A program made the translations under genes and the position numbers. This document shows, piece by piece, positions 11,681-23,559 of a stretch of 64,000 nt of DNA. Position 1 is the first letter of the stretch. Each line of letters begins with the position of its first letter. The notes under the pieces were generated by a model. It did no database searches and was not told where the DNA came from. It worked only from the letters and a program-made list of their open reading frames with translations. The stretch lies in assembly GCA_029531795.1 (NCBI GenBank), contig JAPEIS010000005.1, forward strand, positions 1,858,001 to 1,922,000, written 5' to 3'. The stretch is from Sclerotinia nivalis. Its lineage: Eukaryota; Ascomycota; Leotiomycetes; Helotiales; Sclerotiniaceae.

Positions 11681-13135
11681 GCAATGGAACTTACGACGAT
11701 ACGAAGACTTATGGATGAACGATGAGGCGAGCGAGTGAGAGAAAAACAAATAGTGCAATACCCTACTTTTCGGCGAAAAGTATTTACCACCCCGCCCGAT
11801 GTATCATTTACTCTTTTTCTTTTCTTATATTTTTCTCGTTATTTTATCCGAGGTTATCACTTAAAAAAATTCGGCACTTGATTTTAGGCTCGGCGGGATG
11901 GGAGAGGATTTTTTGGGGAAAGGAAAAGGGAATATGATACTTATAAATGGGGAGGGGCTGTCAAATAGGATTTATGCATGCATGGGTAAATGGTTTATTA
12001 CATCTGAAATATCAGAAATGGACTCTTAGGTTCAAGGGAATGGGATGAGATACTTAATAAATGGTGAAAAGTGGACTGGACTTTTAGGTCTTCTAGCTTG
12101 GAGCGGAATGTGGAGTTTCAATGTCCAGAACTAATTAGAAGATTATTGAGCTTGAATTGTGCAAGCTTGAAATAGGGATTAATGGAAGATTAGATGAGAT
12201 TATTATTCTTATCTTGCCCAACTTGCCCACTTGCCTCTCCTCTCTCCTCTCTTCCTTTGTGATACAGACTTATGAGCATGGCTTTCACATGGTCATTCAC
12301 TCTACCAGTGACAGCAGCTGAATAGACATATATTTTATCGACGTTCCGGAATTGGAAATATATATATATATATATATATTCATCCTAATCATGTCCCGCT
12401 TTTTACCAGCTATCTATCTATCTGTTCGATACTTGAGGTTGAAATCATGATCATTGTTCTTTGTACAGTGACACGCATGGAGTTTTAGAGAGATAGATGG
12501 AGCTTTTGATATCGATGGTGTTCAGGTAGTTGGATTGGATCGTGAGATGTAGGGGGGAGATATGATGTGATGTGATATGATGTTGACCAGGACTCTCGGT
12601 AATAAGTACCTAGGTGGTTTTTCGGGCAATATGTATGATTAATCACTTTTCGGATAACCGGGGTAATCCCTTCCTCAGCCCTTGAGTCTTTACTTCGCTC
12701 ATTCCTCAACAAAATCCGGGGCCGCTATGACCACCCTCACACCAGAAATTTTAGAGGGCTTTGAAATGTTATCAATTTCCCCGCTCGCCGTTTGGTTTGC
12801 TTTTGCTTGTGACAATTCCCATACGGCAAATACCTTGGTACCCTACTAATTGTACAACCATTACTTGTTGCAATCATCTCGTCCTTCATCTTCGCATTTC
12901 ACTATTTACTGTCATACCAAGAGTCACTCAAATTCTAAATTAAACATTCATTATCAGAATTGTATTTTTTTTAAAAATTCGGGGGTAACGGCATCGTACG
13001 GCGCTCCCCTTTGGTACAAATAGAGGAACCAAAGTATCTTTGGCGAATCACTTACGGACATCCGCGCATAAGAATTTGGCATAAACTGCTTCCATCCACC
13101 ATCTTTTACGGCTTTATATCAGTATATGCGACACA
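11681..13135. other. Intergenic region with AT microsatellite
   Basis: 1.45 kb between two + strand genes. It contains an uninterrupted TA dinucleotide tract at about 12358-12380 and CT-rich and GATA-like short repeats. No gene is supported; a 75-codon minus frame at 12485-12712 shows no family resemblance. Confidence 0.6.
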
Positions 13136-13991
13136 ATGCGCCTTAAAAAAGCAGCAAGAATAATATTAGTTGGCGCTCCCGGAGTAGGAAAGGGCACACA
13201 GGCAGAACGACTTCTACAACGATTCCCACAACTTTCTGCCATCAGTTCCGGAGATTTACTGAGAGACAATGTCAAAAATCGGACTCCACTAGGTATATAT
13301 ATACTTACACTTTCAAATAGAATGCGACTCACAGAGACCTACAGGAATTAAAGCAGAAAGCACTATACAGTCCGGCTCCCTCGTCCCCGATGCCATGATA
13401 CTTCGACTTATCCTTCACGAATTAAAAACTCGTGGCTGGTTATTTCCCTCGTCTGCGCCGTCGATGACGCTCGCGTCTAGCGCTGCATTTGCCTCTTCCT
13501 CTGAATTTGACACAGACTCATATGTTGAACAACCATCACTGGCAGAAACTTCGTCACCACCCCAAACATCCGACGATCCCTCTGCTTCTTTTATACTTGA
13601 TGGTTTTCCTCGCACAGCCGGGCAAGCTTTTCAACTCGATTCACTGATTCCCATAAACCTCGTCGTCTCCCTCAAAACTCCAGCCTCTGTTATACTGGAG
13701 CGCATTGCGGGCCGTTGGGTTCATGCACCATCTGGTCGAGTTTATAATACTACATTCCATGCGCCCAAGGTTGCTGGGCTTGACGATATCACCGGAGAAA
13801 AGCTTACGAAGCGGCCCGATGATTGCGAAGAAACATGGAAGACACGACTCAAGAAATTCGAGGAGACAAGTGAACCATTACTTGAACATTACGCGCGCAA
13901 AGGAGTCTTGTGGGAAGTTGAAGGGAACAGCAGCGATGAGATTAGTCCTAAGTTATACCAGGAGTTTGAAAGACGATTTGCAGACATATGA
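13136..13991 (+). CDS. adk2: GTP:AMP phosphotransferase / adenylate kinase 3 type
   Basis: Nucleoside monophosphate kinase, expected in the mitochondrial matrix, that transfers phosphate from GTP or ATP to AMP. Exons 13136-13292 and 13345-13991 (52-nt intron, GTATAT donor) give 267 residues. Visible motifs are the P-loop [10 protein letters not shown] (13-22), the NMP-binding [19 protein letters not shown], and a short-zinc-free LID region [13 protein letters not shown]...[14 protein letters not shown], which marks the AK3/ADK2 branch. Two features stand out. An extra Ser-rich stretch of about 50 residues sits before DGFPR (about 84-133), and there is no cleavable leader, as is usual for AK3 proteins. 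The family call is firm; GTP preference is inferred from the family. Confidence 0.93.
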
Positions 13992-15011
13992 TTAATGCTG
14001 CTATGGTTTAGACGATTTTGAGTAGGATAAAAGGGGATGATGTATCATATTCATAAAGTTTTGGCGCACGGTTGGGATAGTGAAAATATTTGGCACTGCC
14101 TCTCAACAAGATCAATTTACACTTCATGATATTTCGCTTATTCTCCTTTTTCGTTTCTCGAGGCCAAGTCGGATAATGCTCCAAGTGGGTCAAAATCGCT
14201 TGTAATTGAAAATGAATCTTGCTCGCTTTGACAAGTGCCGATTGTACTGCTGCAGATATATAAAAATGTGTGAACGAGTTCTGAATCCGTGAATCATCGC
14301 CGACGTCACAGAGCACACGAATAAGTGGTAGCCAAGAGGATTCATGATTATAATTGGAGACTTCAAAATTCTAACAAAGAAGGAGAAAACTTGTTGAGTG
14401 TATGATATTATACACGTTTTCGGAACCAAATCCGCTGTTCTTCGGGAATTCTCTTCGGGACTTAAATACCATTACAGTATATTGTCGGCTATCACAATAA
14501 ATGACGTTTGATAGCTATTTCTATTCTTTGTTCTCTCAAAATTATCCTCGGTAACTTCATGTTGGCTATAATGCCATAAGCGTCAATTTCATAGCTGATT
14601 TCAATGAACCAAATAATTAATCCATTGCAACCATGATGGAATTGATTTGTCCAGGTCTCAAACAGACAAAGTATGTCTCAGAACCCACTCTAGATAGGAG
14701 AGAGGACACCGGAAGCGAAGATGTTGGCATGATTATTAATCAGCCTCTCTCTAATCATTTACCAACGGACTTATATCCGCATGCACAATTCGATGCCCAA
14801 TTCCTCAGATTTCGCGATATTAATGACGTCCCTTTTTTCCGTCACGCGCATCTTGTATGGCAATTTTAAAGTCATGCTTCTTGATGATAAAATCCCCTTT
14901 GTCTTGAGTAGTTTACATAAATTGCGGAATGTAGCTTCCCAGTTATGTTTTTATATCTGAACTTTCCAAATTGCACGGGATATTCTAAAAACTTCAAGAC
15001 ACTACGACATA
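13992..15011. other. Intergenic region
   Basis: 1.0 kb of AT-rich spacer before the sugar transporter. The only ATG-started frame of note is 14633-14869 (78 codons), without recognised similarity. Nothing else is supported. Confidence 0.55.
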
Positions 15012-17013
15012 ATGTTTTCAAAAACCAAAAGAGATAAGATGAATCTTAAAGGGATTGGGATTAAGAAGCCGGAGGGAGTCGCAGGTTCCTCGGTCTTTGC
15101 TATCCTTGTGGGCTTATTTGTCGCATTCGGTGGAGTACTTTTCGGGTTCGTATCTGCTGGGTCATATAGCTATGAAACTTATACTCGGACTAACCATCAG
15201 CCAAATAGATACGACACTGGAACAATCGGTGGCATTATAACCATGCGCTACTGGCTTGATACTTTCTCTACAGGATATATCGACCCCAAAACTGGTCAAC
15301 TAGGCATCACTTCGGGTGAATCATCCCTGATTGTATCAATTCTATCTGCAGGAACACTTTTTGGAGCTCTTTTCGCGGCGCCAGTAGCCGATTGGACAGG
15401 AAGGCGCATTTCACTTTTGATTAGTCTATGCATATTTTCCTTTGGGGTTATCTTGCAGACGGCTTCAGTTGATATTCCCTTGTTTGTGGCAGGAAGGTTC
15501 TTTGCTGGTTTTGGGGTTGGTATGGTTTCCATGCTAGGTATGTAAATTCTATACATGATGTGATATGACATGTGCTAACATATAATATAGTGCCTCTATA
15601 TCAGTCCGGTAAGCTGTGTTGACTACTACAAAGTTCTGTGCATGATCTAAGTTTGACTAGAAACGGCACCAAAATGGATTAGAGGAGCTATTGGTAAGGA
15701 AACGTTACATAATATGAATACCTTTCTATAGTCTTTGTTTATTGCTAAAAGAAATTAGTGGGTGCCTATCAACTTGCCATAACAATTGGATTGTTACTCG
15801 CAGCAGTTGTTGACAACGCTACCAAAGATCTCAATAATACTGGATCGTACAGAATTCCAATAGCAGTTCGTAAGTTAGCAGTTCACACCCTCTTGTTGAT
15901 CAGAACAGAGCCCAACAACTAACTAAATTCGTGCAGAATTTGCTTGGGTTCTTATTTTAGGAACAGGGCTTTTATTTCTCCCCGAAACCCCTCGTTATCT
16001 GATTAAACGTGGTAGACACGATAAAGCGGCGAAGTCGCTTGGTAGACTTCGAAGATTAGATGTGAACGATCCCCACTTGATCGCCGAACTCCAGGAAATC
16101 GAGTCCAACTATATCCACGAACAAACTTTGGCCAAGGGGTCATCATATCTACAATTCTTAAAATGGCATACTTTGGGTAAAAGGTACTCGTCATATTCTC
16201 AACATCAAAGCTCTCAATCATATACTAACATCCTACAGACTTCTTACAGGTTGCTGCCTTCAAGCTCTCCAGCAACTAACGGGTATTAACTTTATCTTCT
16301 ATTATGGTACTTCGTTCTTCGCTGCTTCCGGAATTAGAGAACCTTTCGTCACAAGTATGATAACTTCATCCGTCAATGTCTTTTCAACATTACCCGGTCT
16401 CTATCTTGTCGAAGCTTGGGGGCGACGCCGTCTTCTCCTCTTCGGTGCTCTCGGAATGTTCGCCTGCCAAATGATAGTCGCTAGCGTGGGCAACGCCTTC
16501 CCAAACGGCGACAACTTAGCCGCGCAAAAGGCCCTCGTCGCATTCGTATGCGTCTACATATTTTTCTTCGCCAGCAGCTGGGGCCCCGTCGGATGGATCA
16601 TCCCCGGAGAAATATTTCCCCTCCCCGTTCGCGCAAAAGGTATCTCCATGACCACGGCCTCTAACTGGCTCTTGAACTGGGCTATCGCATATTCGACTCC
16701 TTATTTAGTCAACCCTGGACCCGGGAACGCGAACTTACAGGCGAAGATATTTTTTGTGTGGGGTGGGTGTTGTTTGTTGTGTGCGGTGTTTGTCTACTTT
16801 TTGATCTATGAGACTAAGGGACTTAGTTTGGAGGAGGTGGATGAGTTGTATGAGAGTGTGGGGAAGGCGTGGAAAAGTACTCATTGGGTGCCGGTGGAGG
16901 GGTATGGGAAGGAATGGAGGGGTGCTGGAAATGGAAATGGGAATGGGGATGGGAACGGGTTAGTTCAGGAAGAGAAGGCGGCGTTGGTCGATCATAGAGG
17001 GGGAGTTGCTTGA
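15012..17013 (+). CDS. MFS hexose transporter (sugar porter), seven exons
   Basis: Twelve-helix plasma-membrane sugar porter. Exons: 15012-15145, 15209-15537, 15591-15608, 15661-15693, 15759-15869, 15937-16183, 16239-17013 (548 residues). Sugar-porter signatures are GGVLFG/YDTGTIGG split by intron 1, PVADWTGRR, AGRFFAGFGVG, LPETPRYL, LQQLTGINFIFYYG, VEAWGRRRLL, SWGPVGWIIPGEIFP and YETKGLSLEEVDELY. It resembles the RCO3/HGT-like hexose transporters and sensors of ascomycetes, but specificity cannot be told. Exons 3 and 4 are only 18 and 33 nt, each confirmed by the conserved VPLYQSETAPKWIRGAIVG run. Intron 1 (63 nt) keeps frame if retained. The tail carries a Gly-Asn repeat near 16928-16961. 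Confidence 0.93.
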
Positions 17014-18388
17014 GTGGAGGTGCATGGGGTTATTGGTGTTGAATTGGAGGACATGTATGGGATTTTATAGTGTAATCATGCTGGTGTTGCAAAGGAGGCT
17101 TGGAATACTCGATTTATGTATTTTTTGGTCGTAAACATCGAGCAAGTTACTAGTTACTTCTACCATAATCTATTTTCGGATACTGTGACTTTGTTTTTGT
17201 TTTCTGCTTGGAATGAATGATTAGAGAATAAGTATTAGACAAGTCCAACAATAGTAGAGTACGGTATGATCTCGAGAGATTCGAGCTCGTGGCATTGGGC
17301 CAATCCCTGGGCGGATGAATATTGAGCAGATTTTACCTGTGGTTTATTAGTATAGGTATAGACACTTTCTACCTAGTAGTTACAATAATCTTGTCAATCA
17401 TCAATCATTGAGACTACAAAGACGGTCTAGCCGTGCGTAATCGATTGATGACTAAGCACCGGAGCAGTGGAGCAGAGCAGTGGAACTACCCCGCATGAAC
17501 TATGCAAACGGAAAAATTTCCTATCTCTGGGAGATGCACACGAACATCTAGCCACACATTATCAGACCATATAAAAAGTCCAAGGTTCTAGGCGAGCTTA
17601 TCGGTGATGGTGCGATGGAATAGTAAAATAGCTGTTGCTTAAACACATGGTGCGTCATTGTCAGCTCATTATTCTCAGGTGGCACAGGCGGCACAGGAAC
17701 CCCGCCAATGCTGCGCAAATTTGTTGCCCCTCTCATGCAGACAGAGGGTAACATGTGCCCACTTTCATGCTTTTCATGGTTTTCATGGTATTTTGTTGCA
17801 TAAGGCGCGAGGGGAAAGTCGGCTCCGCGAATCGTATGAACGTGTCGGTGTTCGGCGTGTGTGTTACTACAGGTAGGGAGTAAGGGGAATATCTAACGCT
17901 TGGAATTTCCTTTGCAGGCAATGGGAAGACACTTTTATCGCACCATGTCATATGCAATGTAACTATCGATAACGCTGTGGTTGGTTCTACTGCTTTATGA
18001 GATCGAGATCTAGCTACGGTGCAGAGTGAATATACTTTGATGTGAAAATGATAGCAACAAGTTGACTAGGTAAAAAAAAAGTTTCTGGTAAGATTTATCA
18101 GCCCACTCTTTCACCAGCCGTGTTTGCGGTGCTTGCAATGCTTGCATTCGAGTGGTTCTTGGATTGAATATCTCTTCGAGTTTTTGATATATACAGTGAA
18201 TAAAATCATTACATAGTTCCACATTTCTTTTCCATTCCTTCCATCTTTCTTCTTCAATACAATTACAAAACACCTCAACTTTCAATTTGTTGCGGGTGAA
18301 CACCAACTACAATCCATACTATTCGATACGGCGCTCATAACCTTGTCAATTAATTGAGAGTATCGCCAATTACTTCAGACAATTTAAC
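17014..18388. other. Intergenic region, phosphoketolase promoter side
   Basis: 1.37 kb. Short frames occur on both strands but begin at non-ATG codons or lack family resemblance. No RNA gene or element was recognised. Confidence 0.55.
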
Positions 18389-20979
18389 ATGGCTCCAGCT
18401 TCTGGTGAGGTCGAAGTTGAGAGCATTTCTCCATATGGAGTTGCTCGCACCACAGTCGACGAAAAACCACTTTCACCCGAAGAAGTTAAGAAATATGACG
18501 CTTACTTCAGTGCTTGTATGTATCTATGTCTCGGCATGCTTTACCTTCGAGAGAATGCCCTACTCAAAGAACCACTCAAGAAAGAACATTTGAAGGCTCG
18601 ACTTCTAGGACATTGGGGCTCAGATGCTGGTCAAGCTTTCACATATCTTCATATGAACCGAATCATCAAAAAGTACGACTTGAATGCATTATTCGTCTCT
18701 GGTCCAGGTCATGGAGCTCCTGCTGTACTTTCAAATGCTTATTTGGAGGGTACTTACTCGGAAGTATACCCTGATAAGTCGGAGGATGAGGAAGGAATGC
18801 GAAAGTTCTTTAAGCAGTTCTCTTTTCCCGGTGGAATTGGTAGTCATGCTACTCCAGAAACACCGGGTAGTATTCATGAGGGAGGAGAGCTGGGATACTC
18901 CATCTCACATGCTTTCGGCACTGTCTTCGATAATCCCAACTTAATCACATTGACAATGGTTGGTGATGGTGAGGCGGAAACGGGACCTTTGGCCACAGCA
19001 TGGCATTCAACTAAATTCCTTAATCCGATCACAGATGGTGCTGTTCTTCCAGTTTTACATCTCAACGGTTACAAGATCAACAATCCTACGATCCTTGCTC
19101 GAATCAGTCACAAGGAACTGGAATCTTTATTCGTCGGTTATGGATGGAAACCATACTTTGTCGAGGGAAGTGATCTCGAGAGTATGCACCAAGCTATGGC
19201 AGGAACTCTGGAACGCTGTGTCGTCGAAATTCGTAAATACCAGGAGGCACGTGAATCTGGCAAAGCAGTTCGACCGCGCTGGCCCATGATTGTTCTCCGT
19301 AGCCCTAAAGGTTGGACAGGCCCAAGAAAGGTCGATGACAAGTTACTTGAAGGCTTTTGGCGTGCACATCAAATCCCGCTTCCAAATGTTGCAAGTAACC
19401 CAGACCACTTGAAACTTTTGGAGTCTTGGATGCGCAGCTACAAGCCTGAAGAGATTTTCGACAAGGAGGGTAAGCTACTGCCTGAGCTAAAGGAACTGGC
19501 TCCTGTTGGCAATGCTCGTATGAGTGCCAACCCTGTCGGTAACGGTGGAATCCTCAGAAAACCACTCGACATGCCCGATTTCCGCAAATATGCATTCGAA
19601 AATATTGAAGCTGGTGTCAGCCTTCTTCCCAGTATGTCTAACATGGCCAAGCTCTTACGCGATGTGGTTGCCAAAAACATGCAAACTTTCCGTTTATTTG
19701 GACCTGATGAAACGGAGTCGAATAAACTTGGCGAAGTTTACAAGGCTGGCAAAAAGGTTTGGATGGGTGAGAATTTCGAAGAGGATGCTGATGGTGGTAA
19801 TCTTGCTACCGAAGGCCGTGTCATGGAAATGCTTAGTGAGCACACTGTTGAGGGTTGGTTGGAGGGATATATCTTATCGGGTCGCCATGGTTTACTGAAC
19901 AGCTATGAACCATTCATTCACGTTATTGATTCTATGGTTAATCAACATTGCAAATGGATTGAGAAGTGTAATGAAGTCGAATGGCGTGTAAAGATGGCAT
20001 CTCTTAATATTCTTTTGACAGCCACTGTCTGGAGACAGGTAAGCAGCAATCATTGTTTTTTTTTATCTCAACAGCCCTGATCTCAATCCTCATTTTCTAC
20101 TTGTACTGCCTCATGCTCTTCCAATCATTTCCCCAACGGATATTTACTGATTCTCTGATATTCTAGGACCACAATGGTTTCACCCATCAAGATCCTGGAT
20201 TCCTCGACGTCGTCGCCAACAAGAGTCCTGAAGTCGTACGGATCTACCTCCCACCCGATGGAAACTGTCTTCTATCCTGTATGGACCATTGTCTCCGCAG
20301 CACAAATTACGTCAACGTGATCGTCGCCGATAAACAAGATCATCTTCAATATCTAAACATGGAAGATGCACTCACTCATTGTGAAAAGGGGCTCGGAATC
20401 TGGGACTGGGCCTCTAACGACCAAGGCTTCGAACCGGATGTTATCATGGCCGCTTGTGGAGACGTACCCACCCACGAGTCTCTAGCTGCTACCGCGCTCC
20501 TTCGAGAACTCATCCCAGATCTAAAGATCCGTTTCGTAAACGTGGTGGATCTGTTCAAATTAATCCATCACGGTGATCATCCCCACGGTATCACAGACAA
20601 GGATTGGATCTCTATCTTCACATCCGATAAACCCATCATCTTTAATTTCCATTCCTATCCATGGCTCGTTCACCGTCTTACCTATAAGCGTCCCGGCCAA
20701 GTCAACATTCACGTTCGTGGATACAAGGAAAAGGGTAACATCGATACGCCATTAGAGTTGGCGATTAGGAATCAAACGGATCGATATAGTTTGGCGATGG
20801 ATGCCGTAGATAGGGTGGAGAGATTGGGTAATAAGGGGGCGCATGTTAGGGAGAAATTGTTGAATATGCAGATTATGGCCAGGAGAGATGCTTTTGAGAA
20901 TGGGATTGATCCAGTTCATATCCGGGAGTGGAGGTGGCCGTTTCAGAAGGGTGGAAAGGATGAGAAGATGTTGCAGTGA
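18389..20979 (+). CDS. Xylulose-5-P / fructose-6-P phosphoketolase
   Basis: Thiamine-diphosphate enzyme that splits xylulose-5-P (and often fructose-6-P) with phosphate into acetyl-P plus an aldose phosphate. Exons 18389-20038 and 20167-20979 give 820 residues, full length for the family. Family motifs are LGHWGSDAGQAFTYLH, SGPGHGAPAV, FPGGIGSHATPETPGSIHEGGELGYS, the ThDP-binding GDGEAETGPLA and, across the splice, WRQ/DHNGFTHQDPGFLD. The intron (20039-20166, 128 nt) is longer than most in the window; its acceptor TTCTAG restores the conserved QDHNGFTHQ run. No signal or membrane segment is visible, so it is cytosolic. In fungi this enzyme gives a bypass from the pentose phosphate pathway to acetate units, with acetate kinase as partner; that partner is not in the window. 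Confidence 0.96.
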
Positions 20980-21458
20980 GGAGATACGGGGTGATCGGAG
21001 GTTTTAGAGGGAGGGAGGAGTGGGTAGTCTTTTTTTAAAGGATAAGAATAGTACGGTCGGAGATGCTGGAGGCTTGAAAGGTATTAGACCTAATATGGTA
21101 TTAGTTTCTGAGGCGTTGGCCCGATAGCTATAGGAATATGAATAAAACTCAGCTTTAACGATTGTGCTTTTCGTGGTGCGTGCATTCATTCATGATGGCA
21201 AATACTTCTCGCTCGCCTCCACATCTATAAAAACTAGCGGCAGAAAAACCTCTACTAATCTTTTATTTGAAAATGTACAAGTACCTAGTAGGTAGGTATA
21301 ACACAAACCCATACATCCCAATCCACCCATCCCCACCCAAAAACCCACTCCTCACCCCAACCACTACAACAAAACCGCAAACCGCCCCCCATCCATAACA
21401 AACAACCAATCATGCCACAATGGTACGAATGACGAATTCGAGTCTACTCGGAAAATCG
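20980..21458. other. Intergenic region
   Basis: Spacer between phosphoketolase and the tRNA gene. It includes a C/A-rich low-complexity stretch at about 21301-21412; no coding signal. Confidence 0.55.
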
Positions 21459-21566
21459 CTCTCGGTCGTCTAGTTGGTTTATGACGTCAGACTGTAATTG
21501 TTGTGCTCACCTCACCCGTGGCGCATTGTGATCTGGATGTCGCGTGTTCGACTCACGCCTGAGAGA
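21459..21566 (+). tRNA. tRNA-Tyr (GUA) with intron
   Basis: A full cloverleaf can be folded. The acceptor stem CTCTCGG (21459-21465) pairs with CTGAGAG (21559-21565) with one G-U pair, and the discriminator is A. The D arm is GTC/GAC around TAGTTGGTTTAT. The anticodon stem TCAGA pairs with TCTGG. The loop reads C-T-GTA-A, interrupted by a 33-nt intron at 21498-21530 (between positions 37 and 38, the canonical eukaryotic site), then A. The T arm is GCGTG/CACGC with loop TTCGACT. A T run just downstream (about 21573-21580) fits a Pol III terminator. tRNA-Tyr genes of eukaryotes nearly always carry an intron here. Confidence 0.93.
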
Positions 21567-23559
21567 ATCTAATATTTTTTTGCAGGATTGCCTTTTTGGG
21601 GGATTTTGGGATAGGGGGTTCTTGGGGTGGAGAGAGAGGAATGGATTGGGTGAAGGTGGGGTTGTGGTGTGGTGTGGTGGAGCTGTATGATTTACTAGGT
21701 ATATTGTGGAGTTTTTTCTGTTTTTTTTGGGGGGGGGATAATGTACGATTGCTGTGGGGAGTATTAGTTAGGTATGTATAAAAGCAAAGGTATGGTTTTG
21801 CTCCTGCCTCTCTAGATACTTCCCATATGGACTTGTATATCTTTGTAAGACTTAGATTTCCGCTGGACTTATCATTATTCAAACCATGCACCATACCATA
21901 CAGTGAAGTCGCTCAGTAGCAATTGCAACTCGCAGGTATTCTCACGCAGAGTTCGACAATGGAGCTCCCGGAAAGGAATTCTAGGCTTGATTTAAAAAAT
22001 TCGATATCTGGGATGGTGAAATCATTGGGGAGATTGGGATTTTTGGAGCATTGAGATGGTCTGAGATCATCTAGAACTATCAAAATCAGTCACGGTACAG
22101 CAGTTCGCTACCCTTAAAGATCCAGCACAGCATCTTCAACCGAGCTGCTATCTAATCTCACCATCGAGAAGATATGGGTATAATCAAAAATGCGTATGTA
22201 GCGACTTCTACCGCGACGGAGAAATATTTGACCCAAAGCCAAAAGAAAGGAACGGACCGCTTGTAACCTAACAACTTCTACCGGGGAATATGGAATATGC
22301 AGGTGCTGTTGGTGAGTCGTTGGTGAGGTAAGATTAATCTGTTCTGCACCACCAGTGACCACATCAACAAAAGTCCCACGCAACTTTTACCCCCAGTAAC
22401 TATAAAGCTTTCTTTTTTAAACAATCCCTCATCCAGCAATTGGCCAATTTTTTCTTCCAATGAATATGTGTAACAGACTTTCTGAATAGAAGTATGGATT
22501 GGAGAATCAGAGTTAGAATTTGATACGCTAATTTTGGGAGCCAAACATTTGTTTAACTACCCAGAAATTTGGTATACGCTGAGGACTCCAACATTAAGTT
22601 GTCATGTACCCCCAAAACTTTAAGCGAGCCCCGAAACAACACCCAAGATTCCTTTCCTCATCTCACTACCCAAGAAAAAGCATTAAAATATAAAGCAGAT
22701 ATAGCTTATAACTTTCAACTACCTAATTATACTTTCAACTACCTAATTATACTTTCAACTACCTAATTATACTTTCAACTACTTATTATACTTTCAACTA
22801 CTTATTATAGTTACATCCCTAAACCCACGAGTACCTCTTGCTTGCTTGCTTGCTTACAAACAGAATAGTATCCTTTCAATTTCCAACCAATATGAATAAT
22901 AAAACCAATACCTACATCGACCTATATCCAGAATTCCAGACCTCCTGATAGAAACTAGATTTAGTAGACACCAAGTCAAATCTTCCCAAATTTTCTCATA
23001 TTAATACCGCAAAAATGATTCGAAATGATATCGAAGAGTTGCTTTAATGCAGATAGACTGCGGTACTGCAGTGCAACAATCGGTGGTATCATGGCATGGA
23101 TGGTTGGTGGAGTGAGGTCGTATGGTCACATCACATTGCTGTGCCTCAATCCACGTATAACCTACTCTGTACAAAACATGTGAATGCGTGCAAATGATAC
23201 GGTGTTTGGACGTGACGTGATTTTTGAGTAGTATTAACTGACACTACATTGTCAGTGGATAGGGTTTGTTGAAAATTGGATGGCCTGATGTTGGTCTGTT
23301 TTGAGTTATTCGGTATATTATGAGATGATGGCTTGTTGATTAGCCGTGGTATGTTTGGGTATCTCCATTGCTTAACTAAGTCTACAGGTTTCCTCTGCCT
23401 CCTTTAAATAATTCCATATATACCTAAATAAAAAATTCTTCCCGTGGCCTCCTAATATATATAGTAGAAGTGAAACTTGCCGTAAAGACATAGTAAAATT
23501 CTCTCGAGAGTGTGCTGCTCACAACCTATTTGAGCCCTTGAAACACCATCCATTATTTC
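21567..23559. other. Intergenic region with minisatellite
   Basis: 2 kb of spacer with G-rich low-complexity sequence (about 21590-21760), a five-copy minisatellite and a CTTG tetranucleotide run at about 22837-22853. A minus frame at 22114-22383 shows no family resemblance. Confidence 0.55.
22711..22808. repeat. Five-copy 19-20 bp minisatellite
   Basis: Three identical 20-bp copies of ACTTTCAACTACCTAATTAT (22711-22770) are followed by two identical 19-bp variants, ACTTTCAACTACTTATTAT (22771-22808). The perfect identity within each block indicates recent expansion. Confidence 0.97.

Noticed and set aside
18010..18306. 98-codon minus frame upstream of phosphoketolase
   Set aside because: Begins at a non-ATG codon and has no homology-like motif.
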